Below are positions 9,085 through 17,139 of a stretch of DNA of 64,000 nt, one piece after another (positions within the stretch are counted from its first letter, which is position 1; each line of letters opens with the position of its first letter). The DNA is taken from contig JANQOR010000029.1 of NCBI GenBank assembly GCA_028285685.1, positions 1 to 64,000 of the forward strand, written 5' to 3'. Both the position numbers and the translations under genes were made by a program. The notes below the pieces were generated by a model. The model saw only the letters and a program-made list of their open reading frames with translations. It was not told the DNA's origin and did no database searches. Source of the DNA: Cyclobacteriaceae bacterium (GTDB lineage: Bacteria > Bacteroidota > Bacteroidia > Cytophagales > Cyclobacteriaceae).

Positions 9085-9483
9085 ATGGATTTTAGATCGT
9101 TTAGTAAGAAGTATGCCGGAGAAATCGGTGGCGAGTACCGGGAGTATGATGAAACCCGGTCCGTAATTATATTTCCATTAGAAGGTGGCCGTTTTCAGAC
9201 GATAACCGGACACATTGTTCTTCATCCTGACTATGATCGAGAGGTTGTCCAGATTAAGACAAAGGTGTGTGGACTTGATGAAAACATACCATACAACGAT
9301 GTCCTGGCGGAGAGTACTAATTTACCTTACTCGAAGTTTGTTGTGGAGGATGATTTCCTAAAGGTGGAAGCGTCAACATTTCTTGTCAATTTGAAAGAAA
9401 AAATGGTGAAAGAGATGATTGTCGAGGTTGCCAATGTCGCGGATCGTTGGGAGTTTAGAATTACCGGAAAAGATATTCATTGA
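9085..9483 (+). CDS. Hypothetical protein, 132 residues
   Basis: A soluble acidic protein without signal peptide or membrane segment. It begins MDFRSFSKKYAGEIGGEY and alternates beta-rich stretches (SVIIFPLEGGRFQTITGHIV) with a C-terminal helix. The pattern slightly resembles small secretion-chaperone or YbjN-like folds, but I see no decisive motif and assign no function. It follows tamB after 63 bp and lies just upstream of rnpB, whose promoter box begins at its stop codon. It is a real gene by its length, clean start and context. Confidence 0.75.
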   Translation: MDFRSFSKKYAGEIGGEYREYDETRSVIIFPLEGGRFQTITGHIVLHPDYDREVVQIKTKVCGLDENIPYNDVLAESTNLPYSKFVVEDDFLKVEASTFLVNLKEKMVKEMIVEVANVADRWEFRITGKDIH

Positions 9484-9491
9484 TATTTTTG
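9484..9491 (+). promoter_or_regulatory. Promoter -7 box of rnpB
   Basis: TATTTTTG matches the Bacteroidota -7 consensus TAnnTTTG. It ends 5 bp before the 5' end of the RNase P RNA (9496), the spacing expected for a transcription start there. No clear TTG was seen at the -33 position. Confidence 0.6.
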
Positions 9492-9518
9492 CAATGCAAG
9501 CCGACCCATCGTCGCGGC

Positions 9519-9534
9519 CCTGATAGCTATCAGG
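9519..9534. repeat. Palindrome in rnpB, copy 1
   Basis: CCTGATAGCTATCAGG is a perfect 16-bp palindrome in the first hairpin of RNase P RNA, just before the conserved GGAAAGTCC block. It shares the core GATAGCTATC with copy 3. Confidence 0.8.
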
Positions 9535-9647
9535 AACGGGAAGGAAAGTCCGGGCAGCATAGAGAAGCGTACTTCTGAAATGGAAGCGTCCAGTTCCGAA
9601 AGTTTGGAACCGGATCGAGATAGTGCCACAGAAAATAGACTACCTTA

Positions 9648-9665
9648 TCCCGAAATTTATCGGGA
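9648..9665. repeat. Palindrome in rnpB, copy 2 (diverged core)
   Basis: TCCCGA and TCGGGA arms (9648-9653 and 9660-9665) flank AATTTA in place of the TAGCTA core of the other copies. The position after the ACAGAAA block suits the tip of helix P12. Confidence 0.7.
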
Positions 9666-9813
9666 AGGGGAAAAGGTGAAAAGGTGAGGTAAGAGCTCAC
9701 CATTCAGGTAGTGATACCTGAAGTTAGGTAAACCTTACGTGCTGAAAGACCAAATAGGTCCTGCATTTGAAAGTGTCTCGCTTGAGTAGGATTGGGTAGG
9801 TCGTTTGATCCCA

Positions 9814-9833
9814 GTCTCGATAGCTATCGGGAC
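9814..9833. repeat. Palindrome in rnpB, copy 3
   Basis: GTCTCGATAGCTATCGGGAC forms a 20-bp inverted repeat with a single G-U wobble. It lies in the 3' part of RNase P RNA, before the final AGAACCCGG block. Confidence 0.8.
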
Positions 9834-9913
9834 GGGACTAGATAAATGATGGGATAGAACAGAACCCGGCTTATTGGCTTGCTTTTTGTAACAATGATTC
9901 GAAAAATAAAATT

Positions 9914-11071
9914 ATGCCTAAGATACTGGTTGTTGATGATGAGAAAAGCATTCGAGACGCCTTATGTGATATCCTGTCCGAAGAAAAGTATGATGTGGTT
10001 TCCGCCGAGGATGGAGAAGATGGCTTTGCTAAGCTATCGGCTGAGAAAATAGACTTGGTGCTTTGCGATATAAAAATGCCAAAGATGGATGGTATGGAAC
10101 TGTTGCAGAAAGCTTCTTCTGAAGGTTATGACATTCCGTTTATCATGATTTCTGCACATGGAACAATTGATACTGCGGTAGAAGCTACAAAGAAGGGTGC
10201 TTTTGATTTCATTCAAAAACCACCGGATCTTAATCGTATTTTGTTGACTGTCAGAAATGCGCTAGACAATTCGCAATTAACAAAGGAGACAAAGGTGCTC
10301 CGTAAAAAAGTTAGTAAGGGTAATGAGATCGTAGGGGATTCCTCGAGGATCAACGAGATCAAGGAAATGATCGAAAAGGTGGCTGCTACGGAAGCCAGGG
10401 TTTTGATTACTGGTGAAAATGGTACTGGTAAAGAACTCGTTGCGAAGTGGCTTCACGAGAAAAGCGATCGATCAAAAGCGTCCTTAGTAGAGGTCAATTG
10501 TGCGGCAATTCCTTCAGAGTTAATTGAAAGCGAACTTTTTGGTCACGAGAAAGGATCCTTTACTTCAGCTCACAAGCAACGAATAGGGAAGTTCGAACAG
10601 GCCAGTGGTGGAACCTTGTTTCTAGATGAAATCGGAGACATGAGTCTATCTGCCCAAGCAAAGGTTTTACGAGCTTTACAGGATAAAAAAATATCGAGAG
10701 TTGGTGGAGATAAAACAATAGAAGTTGATGTACGCGTTCTGGCAGCCACTAATAAGGATCTAAAGAAGGAGATCGAAGAAGGGAATTTTAGAGAAGACCT
10801 GTATCATCGATTGAGTGTGATGATCATACACGTGCCTCCCTTAAGGGAGCGCACTGAGGATATTTCATTGTTGGTGGATCATTTTTTGGAGCAGGTAGCA
10901 GAGGAGTATGGAGCGCTAAGAAAGGAAATCGACTCAGATGCAGTTAAGCTTCTGGAAGATCATAAGTGGACTGGAAATATTAGGGAGCTACGAAACGTTG
11001 TAGAACGACTGGTGATCATGTCAAATAACACGATCAAGGGGGCGGATGTGAAGAAGTATGTAGAAGTTTAA
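9914..11071 (+). CDS. NtrC-like response regulator (receiver plus sigma-54 AAA+ domain), no HTH
   Basis: A 385-residue two-domain regulator. The receiver domain (about 1-118) has acidic residues Asp8-Asp9, phospho-acceptor Asp52 in LCDIKMPKMDG and Lys102. The AAA+ domain (about 138-375) has Walker A GENGTGKE (167-174), Walker B GGTLFLDEIGDM from 232, and the GNIRELRNVVERL sensor region. The sigma-54 contact loop reads GSFTSA (214-219) where GAFTGA is usual. The protein stops about 20 residues after the AAA+ domain, so the Fis-type DNA-binding domain of NtrC proteins is missing. It may act from solution or on other targets. It follows rnpB by about 30 bp. No sensor kinase is adjacent. Confidence 0.9.
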   Translation: MPKILVVDDEKSIRDALCDILSEEKYDVVSAEDGEDGFAKLSAEKIDLVLCDIKMPKMDGMELLQKASSEGYDIPFIMISAHGTIDTAVEATKKGAFDFIQKPPDLNRILLTVRNALDNSQLTKETKVLRKKVSKGNEIVGDSSRINEIKEMIEKVAATEARVLITGENGTGKELVAKWLHEKSDRSKASLVEVNCAAIPSELIESELFGHEKGSFTSAHKQRIGKFEQASGGTLFLDEIGDMSLSAQAKVLRALQDKKISRVGGDKTIEVDVRVLAATNKDLKKEIEEGNFREDLYHRLSVMIIHVPPLRERTEDISLLVDHFLEQVAEEYGALRKEIDSDAVKLLEDHKWTGNIRELRNVVERLVIMSNNTIKGADVKKYVEV

Positions 11072-11196
11072 GCGTTAACTTCAGGAGAAGGCTTCTCCTG
11101 CTTAACGTCCTCTTGAGCGTATGTAGGACAAGTTCTCTGAGTACAAGCGCTAAGACCTAAAATTACTACAGCTACGATGGCAAATTTCAACTTCAT
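11068..11196 (-). CDS. Small lipoprotein, 42 residues
   Basis: A short open frame on the minus strand encodes MKLKFAIVAVVILGLSACTQ followed by RTCPTYAQEDVKQEKPSP and a short tail. The N-terminus is a lipoprotein signal peptide with lipobox LSAC (Cys18). A second cysteine lies in RTCPTYA. I recall similar tiny RTCPTYA-type lipoproteins in this phylum, without known function. Its last bases overlap the 3' end of the NtrC-like gene by 4 bp in convergent orientation. Composition, start codon and signal peptide favour a real gene. Expression evidence is lacking. Confidence 0.7.
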   Translation of the reverse strand: MKLKFAIVAVVILGLSACTQRTCPTYAQEDVKQEKPSPEVNA

Positions 11197-11306
11197 GAGT
11201 GTTACTTATATTATTCAAACGACCTTTTTCAGCCTTATCAATTCAAAAATATAGGAATTAATCAACTATACAACACGAATTAGTCCAAAATATTTCACTA
11301 ATTTCT

Positions 11307-12275
11307 TTAAAACATCAAATTACATCCACGAATGTCGGAATTATCGAAACGACCCAACACTTCAAATACCCTGTTTTGAGCTTTTCCTAGATCTTTTGTC
11401 TCAATAAACGCACACGAATCGATATTTCCCAGGTCGATCACATTAATTCCACCCGTTTTTCCATTATTTAGGTAGCTAAAAGGGTCATTTATATCGCGTA
11501 TGAGCACTTTTACCCATTCTGGAAAGCGAAATTCACCATTTTTACCGTACGCCTGACTCATTAGCTCCGTCATGCCATATTCTGAAAAGATATCGTCTAT
11601 TTTGAAGGTTTTACGAAGATTTTGGTGCAATTCACGCCTTGTCATCTCTTTTCTACGACCTTTCATTCCACCCGTCTCCATTATTTTGATGTTTTGAAGA
11701 GGCTTCTTATACCTCTCTGAAAGGTCTAAAAGAGCATAAGAAACGCCAAAAAGTAATTTTTTTGGACTATATGGGCCCGATTCCTGGGTTAAATCGTCAA
11801 AATTATCATGAAAATAGCCTGAATTGGGTGCACTTTTGGTCAAGAAAGCGTCGATCATGGCAATAAGCGAAGAATCACCCATTTCCAGATAGGATGGTAG
11901 CAAGGCTAAAATTTGAACGGTCTCAAGTTGACCAAAATAGTCTTCAAAGGTCTTTCTTGTGAGCCGATGATAAAAGTTGAGATCCTTGATGAAGTGTTGA
12001 CTTCTTCCCGATTTGGTAGTTCCGCTGCTTTTAAAAACCTTTTCCTCGTCCCAGGTTCCAGATTTTACTGCATGATTTTTGAAGAACTCAATTGGTAGAA
12101 AGGGAATTTGACTTATTCTTTTGACATTGTTAGGGTTTCTGTCGAGTAGGTTGCAATATGTGTGATACACAGGGCATTGAGAATACTGGTATTTGAAAAC
12201 TTCAAGACAATACGATGCGAAGTTTTTCTCGTTTATTGTAAAAATTATTTCCTTAAAACTTTCAGCGAAATGCAT
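11307..12275 (-). CDS. LuxE/PaaK-like acyl-protein synthetase family protein
   Basis: A 322-residue adenylate-forming-type protein related to LuxE, the acyl-protein synthetase of fatty acid reductase systems. Family marks are FKSSGTTKSGRSQHF (about 81-95), equivalent to the phosphate-binding loop of acyl-CoA synthetases, and SEYGMTELMSQAYG (about 234-247), equivalent to the YGxTE motif. It lacks the C-terminal lid domain of full acyl-CoA ligases, as LuxE proteins do. No luxC, luxD or luciferase gene is nearby, so a role in luminescence is unlikely. It probably activates an acyl or carboxylate group for an unknown acceptor. The start is 47 bp from a divergent lipoprotein gene. Confidence 0.75.
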   Translation of the reverse strand: MHFAESFKEIIFTINEKNFASYCLEVFKYQYSQCPVYHTYCNLLDRNPNNVKRISQIPFLPIEFFKNHAVKSGTWDEEKVFKSSGTTKSGRSQHFIKDLNFYHRLTRKTFEDYFGQLETVQILALLPSYLEMGDSSLIAMIDAFLTKSAPNSGYFHDNFDDLTQESGPYSPKKLLFGVSYALLDLSERYKKPLQNIKIMETGGMKGRRKEMTRRELHQNLRKTFKIDDIFSEYGMTELMSQAYGKNGEFRFPEWVKVLIRDINDPFSYLNNGKTGGINVIDLGNIDSCAFIETKDLGKAQNRVFEVLGRFDNSDIRGCNLMF

Positions 12276-12322
12276 GAGTTTTATTTGGTAAGGGGTTCTT
12301 GTTCTATTTTTGTCTCTGATAT

Positions 12323-13087
12323 ATGATGCGAGCTGCTAAATTATTATTCTCAGTTTTTATACTGTCATTTTTAAGCTCTTGTTTTGAAGAAGAACAGTTT
12401 CCCGAGACCCCTCTAATCGAGTTTGAGTCGTTGAAGTATGTTGATACCGAAGGACTTGATTCTTTGGTCTTGAGCTTTAGTTTTCAGGATGGAGATGCCG
12501 ATTTAGGGTTAAATGATGATGTAAACGATCTTCTGGCTCCATATCAGGTGTACAGCGTTGTTATAGATGCTCAGGACAGTGTCGTCTTCATTGATGATGG
12601 CGCACTTCAACTACCCTTATATCATGCTCCGGTATTCATAGCCACTCTTGACAATGGACAAATTGCCAGAGTGTTTTTTACGGAAGAAAAGGTGCTTTTT
12701 TCACAAACCGACAACCGTCCACCATTTGATTGCGAGAATTACGAGATAATTGATTCAGATACCGCCTATGTTGTAAGGAATGAATTCTACCATAACTTTC
12801 ACATACAATTTATGCAGAAGAGAAATGGAAATTACTCGGAAATAGATTTCGCTGAGATCTTTCAAAGTGACGATTGTGAGCTAGGGAATTTCAATGGAAG
12901 AATCCCATTCTATGATCCCAATGGAAGGGAAGGAATCATTACCTATTCTATGCTATCTCAGTTATTCCGACTTTCATTCTTAGATGATACCATTCAATTG
13001 AGATTTTGGGTGTATGACAGAAGTCTCAATAAGAGTAATGTCGCTGAATCACCCGATTTTGTGCTACGAGACCTTATCAGTCAGTAG
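12323..13087 (+). CDS. Hypothetical lipoprotein, 254 residues
   Basis: The N-terminus is a lipoprotein signal peptide ending in the lipobox FLSSC (Cys about 20), followed by Glu-rich EEEQFPETP. The mature part has an FQDGDADLGLNDDVND-like acidic segment, typical of a family of Bacteroidota lipoproteins with Ca-binding-like Asp repeats, then beta-rich sequence. No enzyme motif is visible. It is divergent from the LuxE-like gene, and its 3' end overlaps the end of the converging E1 dehydrogenase gene by 7 bp. Function unknown; envelope location is inferred. Confidence 0.75.
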   Translation: MMRAAKLLFSVFILSFLSSCFEEEQFPETPLIEFESLKYVDTEGLDSLVLSFSFQDGDADLGLNDDVNDLLAPYQVYSVVIDAQDSVVFIDDGALQLPLYHAPVFIATLDNGQIARVFFTEEKVLFSQTDNRPPFDCENYEIIDSDTAYVVRNEFYHNFHIQFMQKRNGNYSEIDFAEIFQSDDCELGNFNGRIPFYDPNGREGIITYSMLSQLFRLSFLDDTIQLRFWVYDRSLNKSNVAESPDFVLRDLISQ

Positions 13088-15486
13088 AGATCTTTAAATT
13101 TCTCAGGATTCACCTCTGTCATTAGTTCATAGACTTGCTCGACCACATCCTCAACGTTTGGTTTAGAAAAATAGTCGCCATCGCTACCGTATGCAGGTCT
13201 ATGCTCTTTACCTGTGATCGTCTTTGGTTTTGAATCCAGGTGGAAATACCCCCCATCTCTTTCCAACACCTGCTGTAAGATATATGCAGATGCACCGCCT
13301 TCTACGTCCTCGTCAACCACCACAAGTCTATTTGTTTTCTTGAGAGACTCGAGTACGATTCCATATTTATCAAATGGGATGAGCGTCTGAGCGTCAACAA
13401 CTTCTACCTCGATACCTTCTTCAGCTAACTGATTTGCAGCTTCAGATACAATCCGGCATGTAGATCCATATGTAACAATTGTTGCGTCGGTTCCTTCTCG
13501 CAAAATTTCGGGAACACCTAATGCAAGTTTGAAGTCATCGAGGTTTTCAGGGATTCGTTCTTTGAGTCTATATCCATTTAGCGATTCGATCATAAGCGCA
13601 GGATCGTCAGATTGAATAAGTGTATTATAAAATCCAGCGGCTTGTGTCATGTTCCTTGGCGTCAGTACCATTACTCCCCTTAGTGAGTGCAGAATCATTC
13701 CCATCGGGGACCCGGAATGCCACACCCCTTCAAGTCTATGACCCCTAGTTCTAATGATCAGTGGAGCCTTCTGACCACCAAAAGTCCTGTAGTGAAGCGT
13801 AGCAAGATCATCTGACAATGTTTGGATTGCGTAAAGTAAATAGTCGAGGTATTGAATTTCTACGATCGGTCTAAGCCCTCTTACGGCTGCCCCGACACCC
13901 TGCCCTACGATGGTTGCTTCACGTATTCCCGTGTCAGTGACTCGCAGGTCACCATATTTATCCTGCAATCCTGCAAAGCCCTGATTTACATCCCCAATTT
14001 TGCCCACATCCTCACCAATGGCAAACACTCTTCGATCTTTCTGCAGAATATTATCAAAACATGCATTTAGTACTTCACGGCCATCTACAAGCTTTGACTC
14101 TTCAGAATAGGTCGCTTCTACAGTCTCGACATTGAGAGAGGAATTGGCTGATTCGCTATAAAGTAAGGAGCTGTATTGTTTCTGGAATCTTTCTTTTTGG
14201 TCGGTTATCCACTGTTGTAGATTCTTCCACTCTTGCGTTTGATCATCTCTTGAGATCCGGAGAGCCCTTCTGGATGCTCTCATCACATCTGATTTTTCTG
14301 GATTTAAAGCTTTCCTTAGCTCGTTGGAAATAACTTCGATACTTGACTTCTTTTTTGATGCATTTGCTACTTTCCCAATAAGGTCAAGCGCTTCCTGTTG
14401 ATCCTTTTTGATTTCGTCTATGAAGGCCTTCCAGGCAATTTCCTTGGATTTCTTTGCGTCACTTTTCGCCACCTTCTCGATTTCGTCCAGTTCGGAAGGT
14501 GTTGCTAATTTCTCGACTTCAATCCACTCTCGCATCTTCAGGATGCAGTCGTGTTCCTTTTCCCAGGACAGTCGTTCTTTGGACTTGTACCGTTCATGGG
14601 AACCAGAGGTCGAGTGTCCCTGCGGTTGGGTAATCTCAGTGACATGAACTAAGCATGGTGTGTGGGTTTTTCTTGCGACAGAAATCGCTTTTTGATAAGT
14701 CTCCAATAGGGATGGATAGTCCCAGCCTTTCACTGTAAAAATTTCAAATCCCTCCTTCTCGTCGGTTTTTTGAAATCCAGCTAATGCTTCTGAGATGCTT
14801 TCTTTAACGGTATGAAATTTTTGAGGCACAGAGATACCATATTCATCGTCCCATATTGACATTACCATTGGCACCTGTAGTACTCCTGCCGCATTCATTG
14901 TCTCCCAGAATGGGCCTTCGGAGGTGGAAGCGTTACCAATCGTTCCGAAAGCGATCTCATTTCCGTTTATTGAAAAATCCTCAAAGTCAATAAGTTCTTT
15001 GTTTTCTCTGTACAATTTGGAGGCATAGGCAAGGCCCAATAATCTGGGCATTTGACCTGCAGTGGGGGAAATGTCAGAACTCGAATTTTTCTTATCAGTT
15101 TGAGTTAGCCATTCCCCTTTTTCATTCAAATACCTCGTTCCAAAGTGACCGTTCATCATTCGGCCAGCTGACGCAGGTTCGGCCTCCACATCAGTGTGAG
15201 CATAGAGTTGGGCGAAGAACTGTTGAGTGGTTAATTGACCGATGGCCATCATGAATGTTTGGTCACGATAGTAGCCAGATCTCCAATCACCATTTTTGAA
15301 GTACTTGGCCATCGCAATCTGTGGAACCTCTTTGCCGTCACCAAAAATTCCGAACTTGGCCTTACCCATAAATACTTCTTTCCTTCCCATCAAACTTGCT
15401 TCCCGGCTTTCTATCGCCAGCCGATAATCAGCTAAAATTTCCTCTTTGGAAATCTGAAGACTGACTTTGCTCGTGACTTTACCCAT
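13081..15486 (-). CDS. 2-oxoacid dehydrogenase E1 component, fused alpha and beta subunits
   Basis: An 801-residue thiamine-diphosphate enzyme in which the E1 alpha (about 1-450) and E1 beta (about 475-801) subunits are fused. The alpha half shows YYRDQTFMMAIG and a diphosphate-binding segment FGTIGNASTSEGPFWETMN, where the usual GDG is replaced by a Gly-Asn-Ala version. The beta half shows FAIGEDVGKIGDVNQGFAGL, DTGIREATIVGQGVGAA and a C-terminal transketolase domain (TIVTYGSTCRI). It decarboxylates a 2-oxoacid, most likely a branched-chain 2-oxoacid, and passes the acyl group to an E2 protein. No E2 or E3 gene is nearby, so the substrate stays open. Confidence 0.88.
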   Translation of the reverse strand: MGKVTSKVSLQISKEEILADYRLAIESREASLMGRKEVFMGKAKFGIFGDGKEVPQIAMAKYFKNGDWRSGYYRDQTFMMAIGQLTTQQFFAQLYAHTDVEAEPASAGRMMNGHFGTRYLNEKGEWLTQTDKKNSSSDISPTAGQMPRLLGLAYASKLYRENKELIDFEDFSINGNEIAFGTIGNASTSEGPFWETMNAAGVLQVPMVMSIWDDEYGISVPQKFHTVKESISEALAGFQKTDEKEGFEIFTVKGWDYPSLLETYQKAISVARKTHTPCLVHVTEITQPQGHSTSGSHERYKSKERLSWEKEHDCILKMREWIEVEKLATPSELDEIEKVAKSDAKKSKEIAWKAFIDEIKKDQQEALDLIGKVANASKKKSSIEVISNELRKALNPEKSDVMRASRRALRISRDDQTQEWKNLQQWITDQKERFQKQYSSLLYSESANSSLNVETVEATYSEESKLVDGREVLNACFDNILQKDRRVFAIGEDVGKIGDVNQGFAGLQDKYGDLRVTDTGIREATIVGQGVGAAVRGLRPIVEIQYLDYLLYAIQTLSDDLATLHYRTFGGQKAPLIIRTRGHRLEGVWHSGSPMGMILHSLRGVMVLTPRNMTQAAGFYNTLIQSDDPALMIESLNGYRLKERIPENLDDFKLALGVPEILREGTDATIVTYGSTCRIVSEAANQLAEEGIEVEVVDAQTLIPFDKYGIVLESLKKTNRLVVVDEDVEGGASAYILQQVLERDGGYFHLDSKPKTITGKEHRPAYGSDGDYFSKPNVEDVVEQVYELMTEVNPEKFKDLY

Positions 15487-15525
15487 ACTTCAAAATTTTG
15501 AGATGCACAATGTGGAGAACGTTTC

Positions 15526-15533
15526 CAAATATA
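15526..15533 (-). promoter_or_regulatory. Promoter -7 box of the E1 dehydrogenase gene
   Basis: The minus strand reads TATATTTG, an exact match to TAnnTTTG, 39 bp upstream of the E1 start codon at 15486. No well-spaced -33 TTG was found. Confidence 0.45.
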
Positions 15534-15721
15534 CACAATTGAGAGCACATTTTAAAGTGAGACATCAATATATAAATACGGTAAATATTAAATTATGGAA
15601 AGTATTAGGTATAAAATTCTGTGTATTATTATTAATCAAAATAATATTTCATTTTTGATATAAAACAAATAGGGCAAATTTTGTATTCGGAATACATACT
15701 TTTTCTCTGACTCACACCACG

Positions 15722-15729
15722 TATATTTG
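15722..15729 (+). promoter_or_regulatory. Promoter -7 box of alanine dehydrogenase
   Basis: TATATTTG matches TAnnTTTG and ends 21 bp before the ATG at 15751. A promoter here rules out the possible upstream TTG start at 15727, which lies within the box. Confidence 0.5.
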
Positions 15730-15750
15730 CCATCCTTAACGAGAACTATC

Positions 15751-16863
15751 ATGATTATTGGCGTCCCAAAAGAGATAAAAAACAATGAAAACAGAGTTGC
15801 CTTGACTCCTTCGGGAGTGGTTGAACTGACGAAGAGAGGGCATGAAGTGTATGTACAGTCGACTGCTGGAGATGGAAGTGGCTTCAGTGATGACGCGTAT
15901 ACTAATGCGGGCGCTCAAATTCTTCCAACAATTGAAGCAACCTACGAAAAGGCTGAAATGATCATGAAGGTGAAAGAGCCAATCGAACCTGAATATAAAC
16001 TTTGTAAGAAGGATCAATTGCTTTTCACCTATTTCCACTTCGCCTCTTACGAGCCCCTTACAAGGGCAATGATTGATAGTGGAGCTGTCTGTCTGGCTTA
16101 TGAGACGGTAGAAAAGGAGGATCGCTCACTTCCTCTTCTAGTACCAATGTCCGAGGTTGCAGGAAGAATGTCAATTCAGGAGGGTGCGAAATACTTAGAA
16201 AAACCTCTGAAAGGGAGGGGTATTCTTCTTGGAGGTGTTCCTGGTGTGCGTCCAGCAAAAGTGATGATCCTAGGAGGGGGAGTAGTTGGTACAAATGCAG
16301 CGAAAATGGCTGCTGGAATGGGGGCTGATGTTACAATTTTGGACTTGAACCTTCCGCGGCTTAGATACTTGGATGATGTTATGCCAGCGAATGTCAACAC
16401 ATATATGAGTAGTGAATATCATATCAGGGAATTGATTGGAAGTCATGATTTGATTATTGGAGCAGTGTTAATCCCGGGAGCCAAAGCTCCAAGCCTGATA
16501 ACCCGAGATATGCTTAAGGAAATGAGGCCTGGAACTGTCTTGGTTGATGTTGCAGTAGACCAGGGTGGATGCATTGAAACCTGTAAGCCTACTACGCATC
16601 AGGACCCAATATTTATTATTGATGACGTTGTTCACTATTGCGTAGCAAATATGCCAGGAGCTGTGCCTTACACCTCAACATTAGCTCTCACAAATGCGAC
16701 GCTACCATATGCAATTGACCTAGCCAACAAAGGTTGGAAAAAAGCCTGTCAGGACAGCAAGGAGCTGAGATTGGGATTGAATGTAATCAATGGTGAAGTC
16801 GTTTACAAGGGAGTGTCTGATGCCTTTGGATTACCGTATACTGACGTGATGAATTTCCTGTAG
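15751..16863 (+). CDS. ald: Alanine dehydrogenase
   Basis: Alanine dehydrogenase converts L-alanine to pyruvate and ammonia with NAD+. The protein begins MIIGVPKEIKNNENRVALTP, the classic N-terminus of the AlaDH/PNT family. The substrate-binding Lys lies in MIMKVKEP, the catalytic His in FTYFHFAS, and the NAD-binding Rossmann loop is VMILGGGVVGTNAAKMAAGMG. The length of 370 residues is usual. The ATG at 15751 is preferred over a TTG 24 bp upstream because that TTG lies in the -7 box and the family starts at MIIG. The gene stands alone and is divergent from the E1 gene across about 260 bp of AT-rich DNA. Confidence 0.95.
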   Translation: MIIGVPKEIKNNENRVALTPSGVVELTKRGHEVYVQSTAGDGSGFSDDAYTNAGAQILPTIEATYEKAEMIMKVKEPIEPEYKLCKKDQLLFTYFHFASYEPLTRAMIDSGAVCLAYETVEKEDRSLPLLVPMSEVAGRMSIQEGAKYLEKPLKGRGILLGGVPGVRPAKVMILGGGVVGTNAAKMAAGMGADVTILDLNLPRLRYLDDVMPANVNTYMSSEYHIRELIGSHDLIIGAVLIPGAKAPSLITRDMLKEMRPGTVLVDVAVDQGGCIETCKPTTHQDPIFIIDDVVHYCVANMPGAVPYTSTLALTNATLPYAIDLANKGWKKACQDSKELRLGLNVINGEVVYKGVSDAFGLPYTDVMNFL

Positions 16864-16965
16864 GTCTTTTTCGAAATCAGTAATTCATACATAATTATTT
16901 TTTTACCTGCTTCGAGTTGACAAAAGAAGTATTGAGGCATTAAGTCATTACTAACCCATTGGTTA

Positions 16966-17064
16966 ATGAAAAAGCAATCAAACAGAAAACTCGCTCAAGT
17001 GATACTGAAGTTATTTCTCCTTGGGATCATTCTTTGGTCTTTCAGTATTCCTGTAGCCATCTGA
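16966..17064 (+). CDS. Possible 32-residue membrane peptide
   Basis: A short open frame reads MKKQSNRKLAQVILKLFLLG followed by IILWSFSIPVAI. It has a basic N-terminus and one hydrophobic helix, as in small membrane peptides. It lies in the 325-bp gap between ald and the PadR gene, which otherwise holds only AT-rich DNA and a direct repeat near the PadR start. No homologue comes to mind, and a chance frame is possible. Confidence 0.35.
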   Translation: MKKQSNRKLAQVILKLFLLGIILWSFSIPVAI

Positions 17065-17139
17065 AGAGGTACCTGCCCGTTATTTCAAATTGTTCTCAAA
17101 AGATAAATACGGATCAATTTTCGTTATAAATATTTGCTC

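Larger units (their letters stand above)
9496..9884 (+). ncRNA. rnpB: RNase P RNA (rnpB), bacterial type A-like
   Basis: RNase P RNA is the catalytic subunit that removes tRNA 5' leaders. The conserved blocks appear in order: P1 strand GCAAGCC at the 5' end, GGAAAGTCCGGGC (about 9543-9555), GCCACAGAAAATAGAC (about 9625-9640), GGTGAGGTAAGAGCTCACC, and AGAACCCGGCTTA near the 3' end. The closing strand GGCTTGC (9876-9882) pairs with the 5' strand and is followed by a T run. Three hairpin palindromes related to TCCCGATAGCTATCGGGA are embedded in it, at 9519-9534, 9648-9665 and 9814-9833. Their positions suit the variable helices P3, P12 and a 3' hairpin (P18/P19 region). Size is about 387 nt. Confidence 0.95.

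Noticed and set aside
15727-15750. TTG start that would lengthen alanine dehydrogenase by eight residues
   Set aside because: The codon lies inside a -7 box, and family proteins begin at the ATG at 15751.
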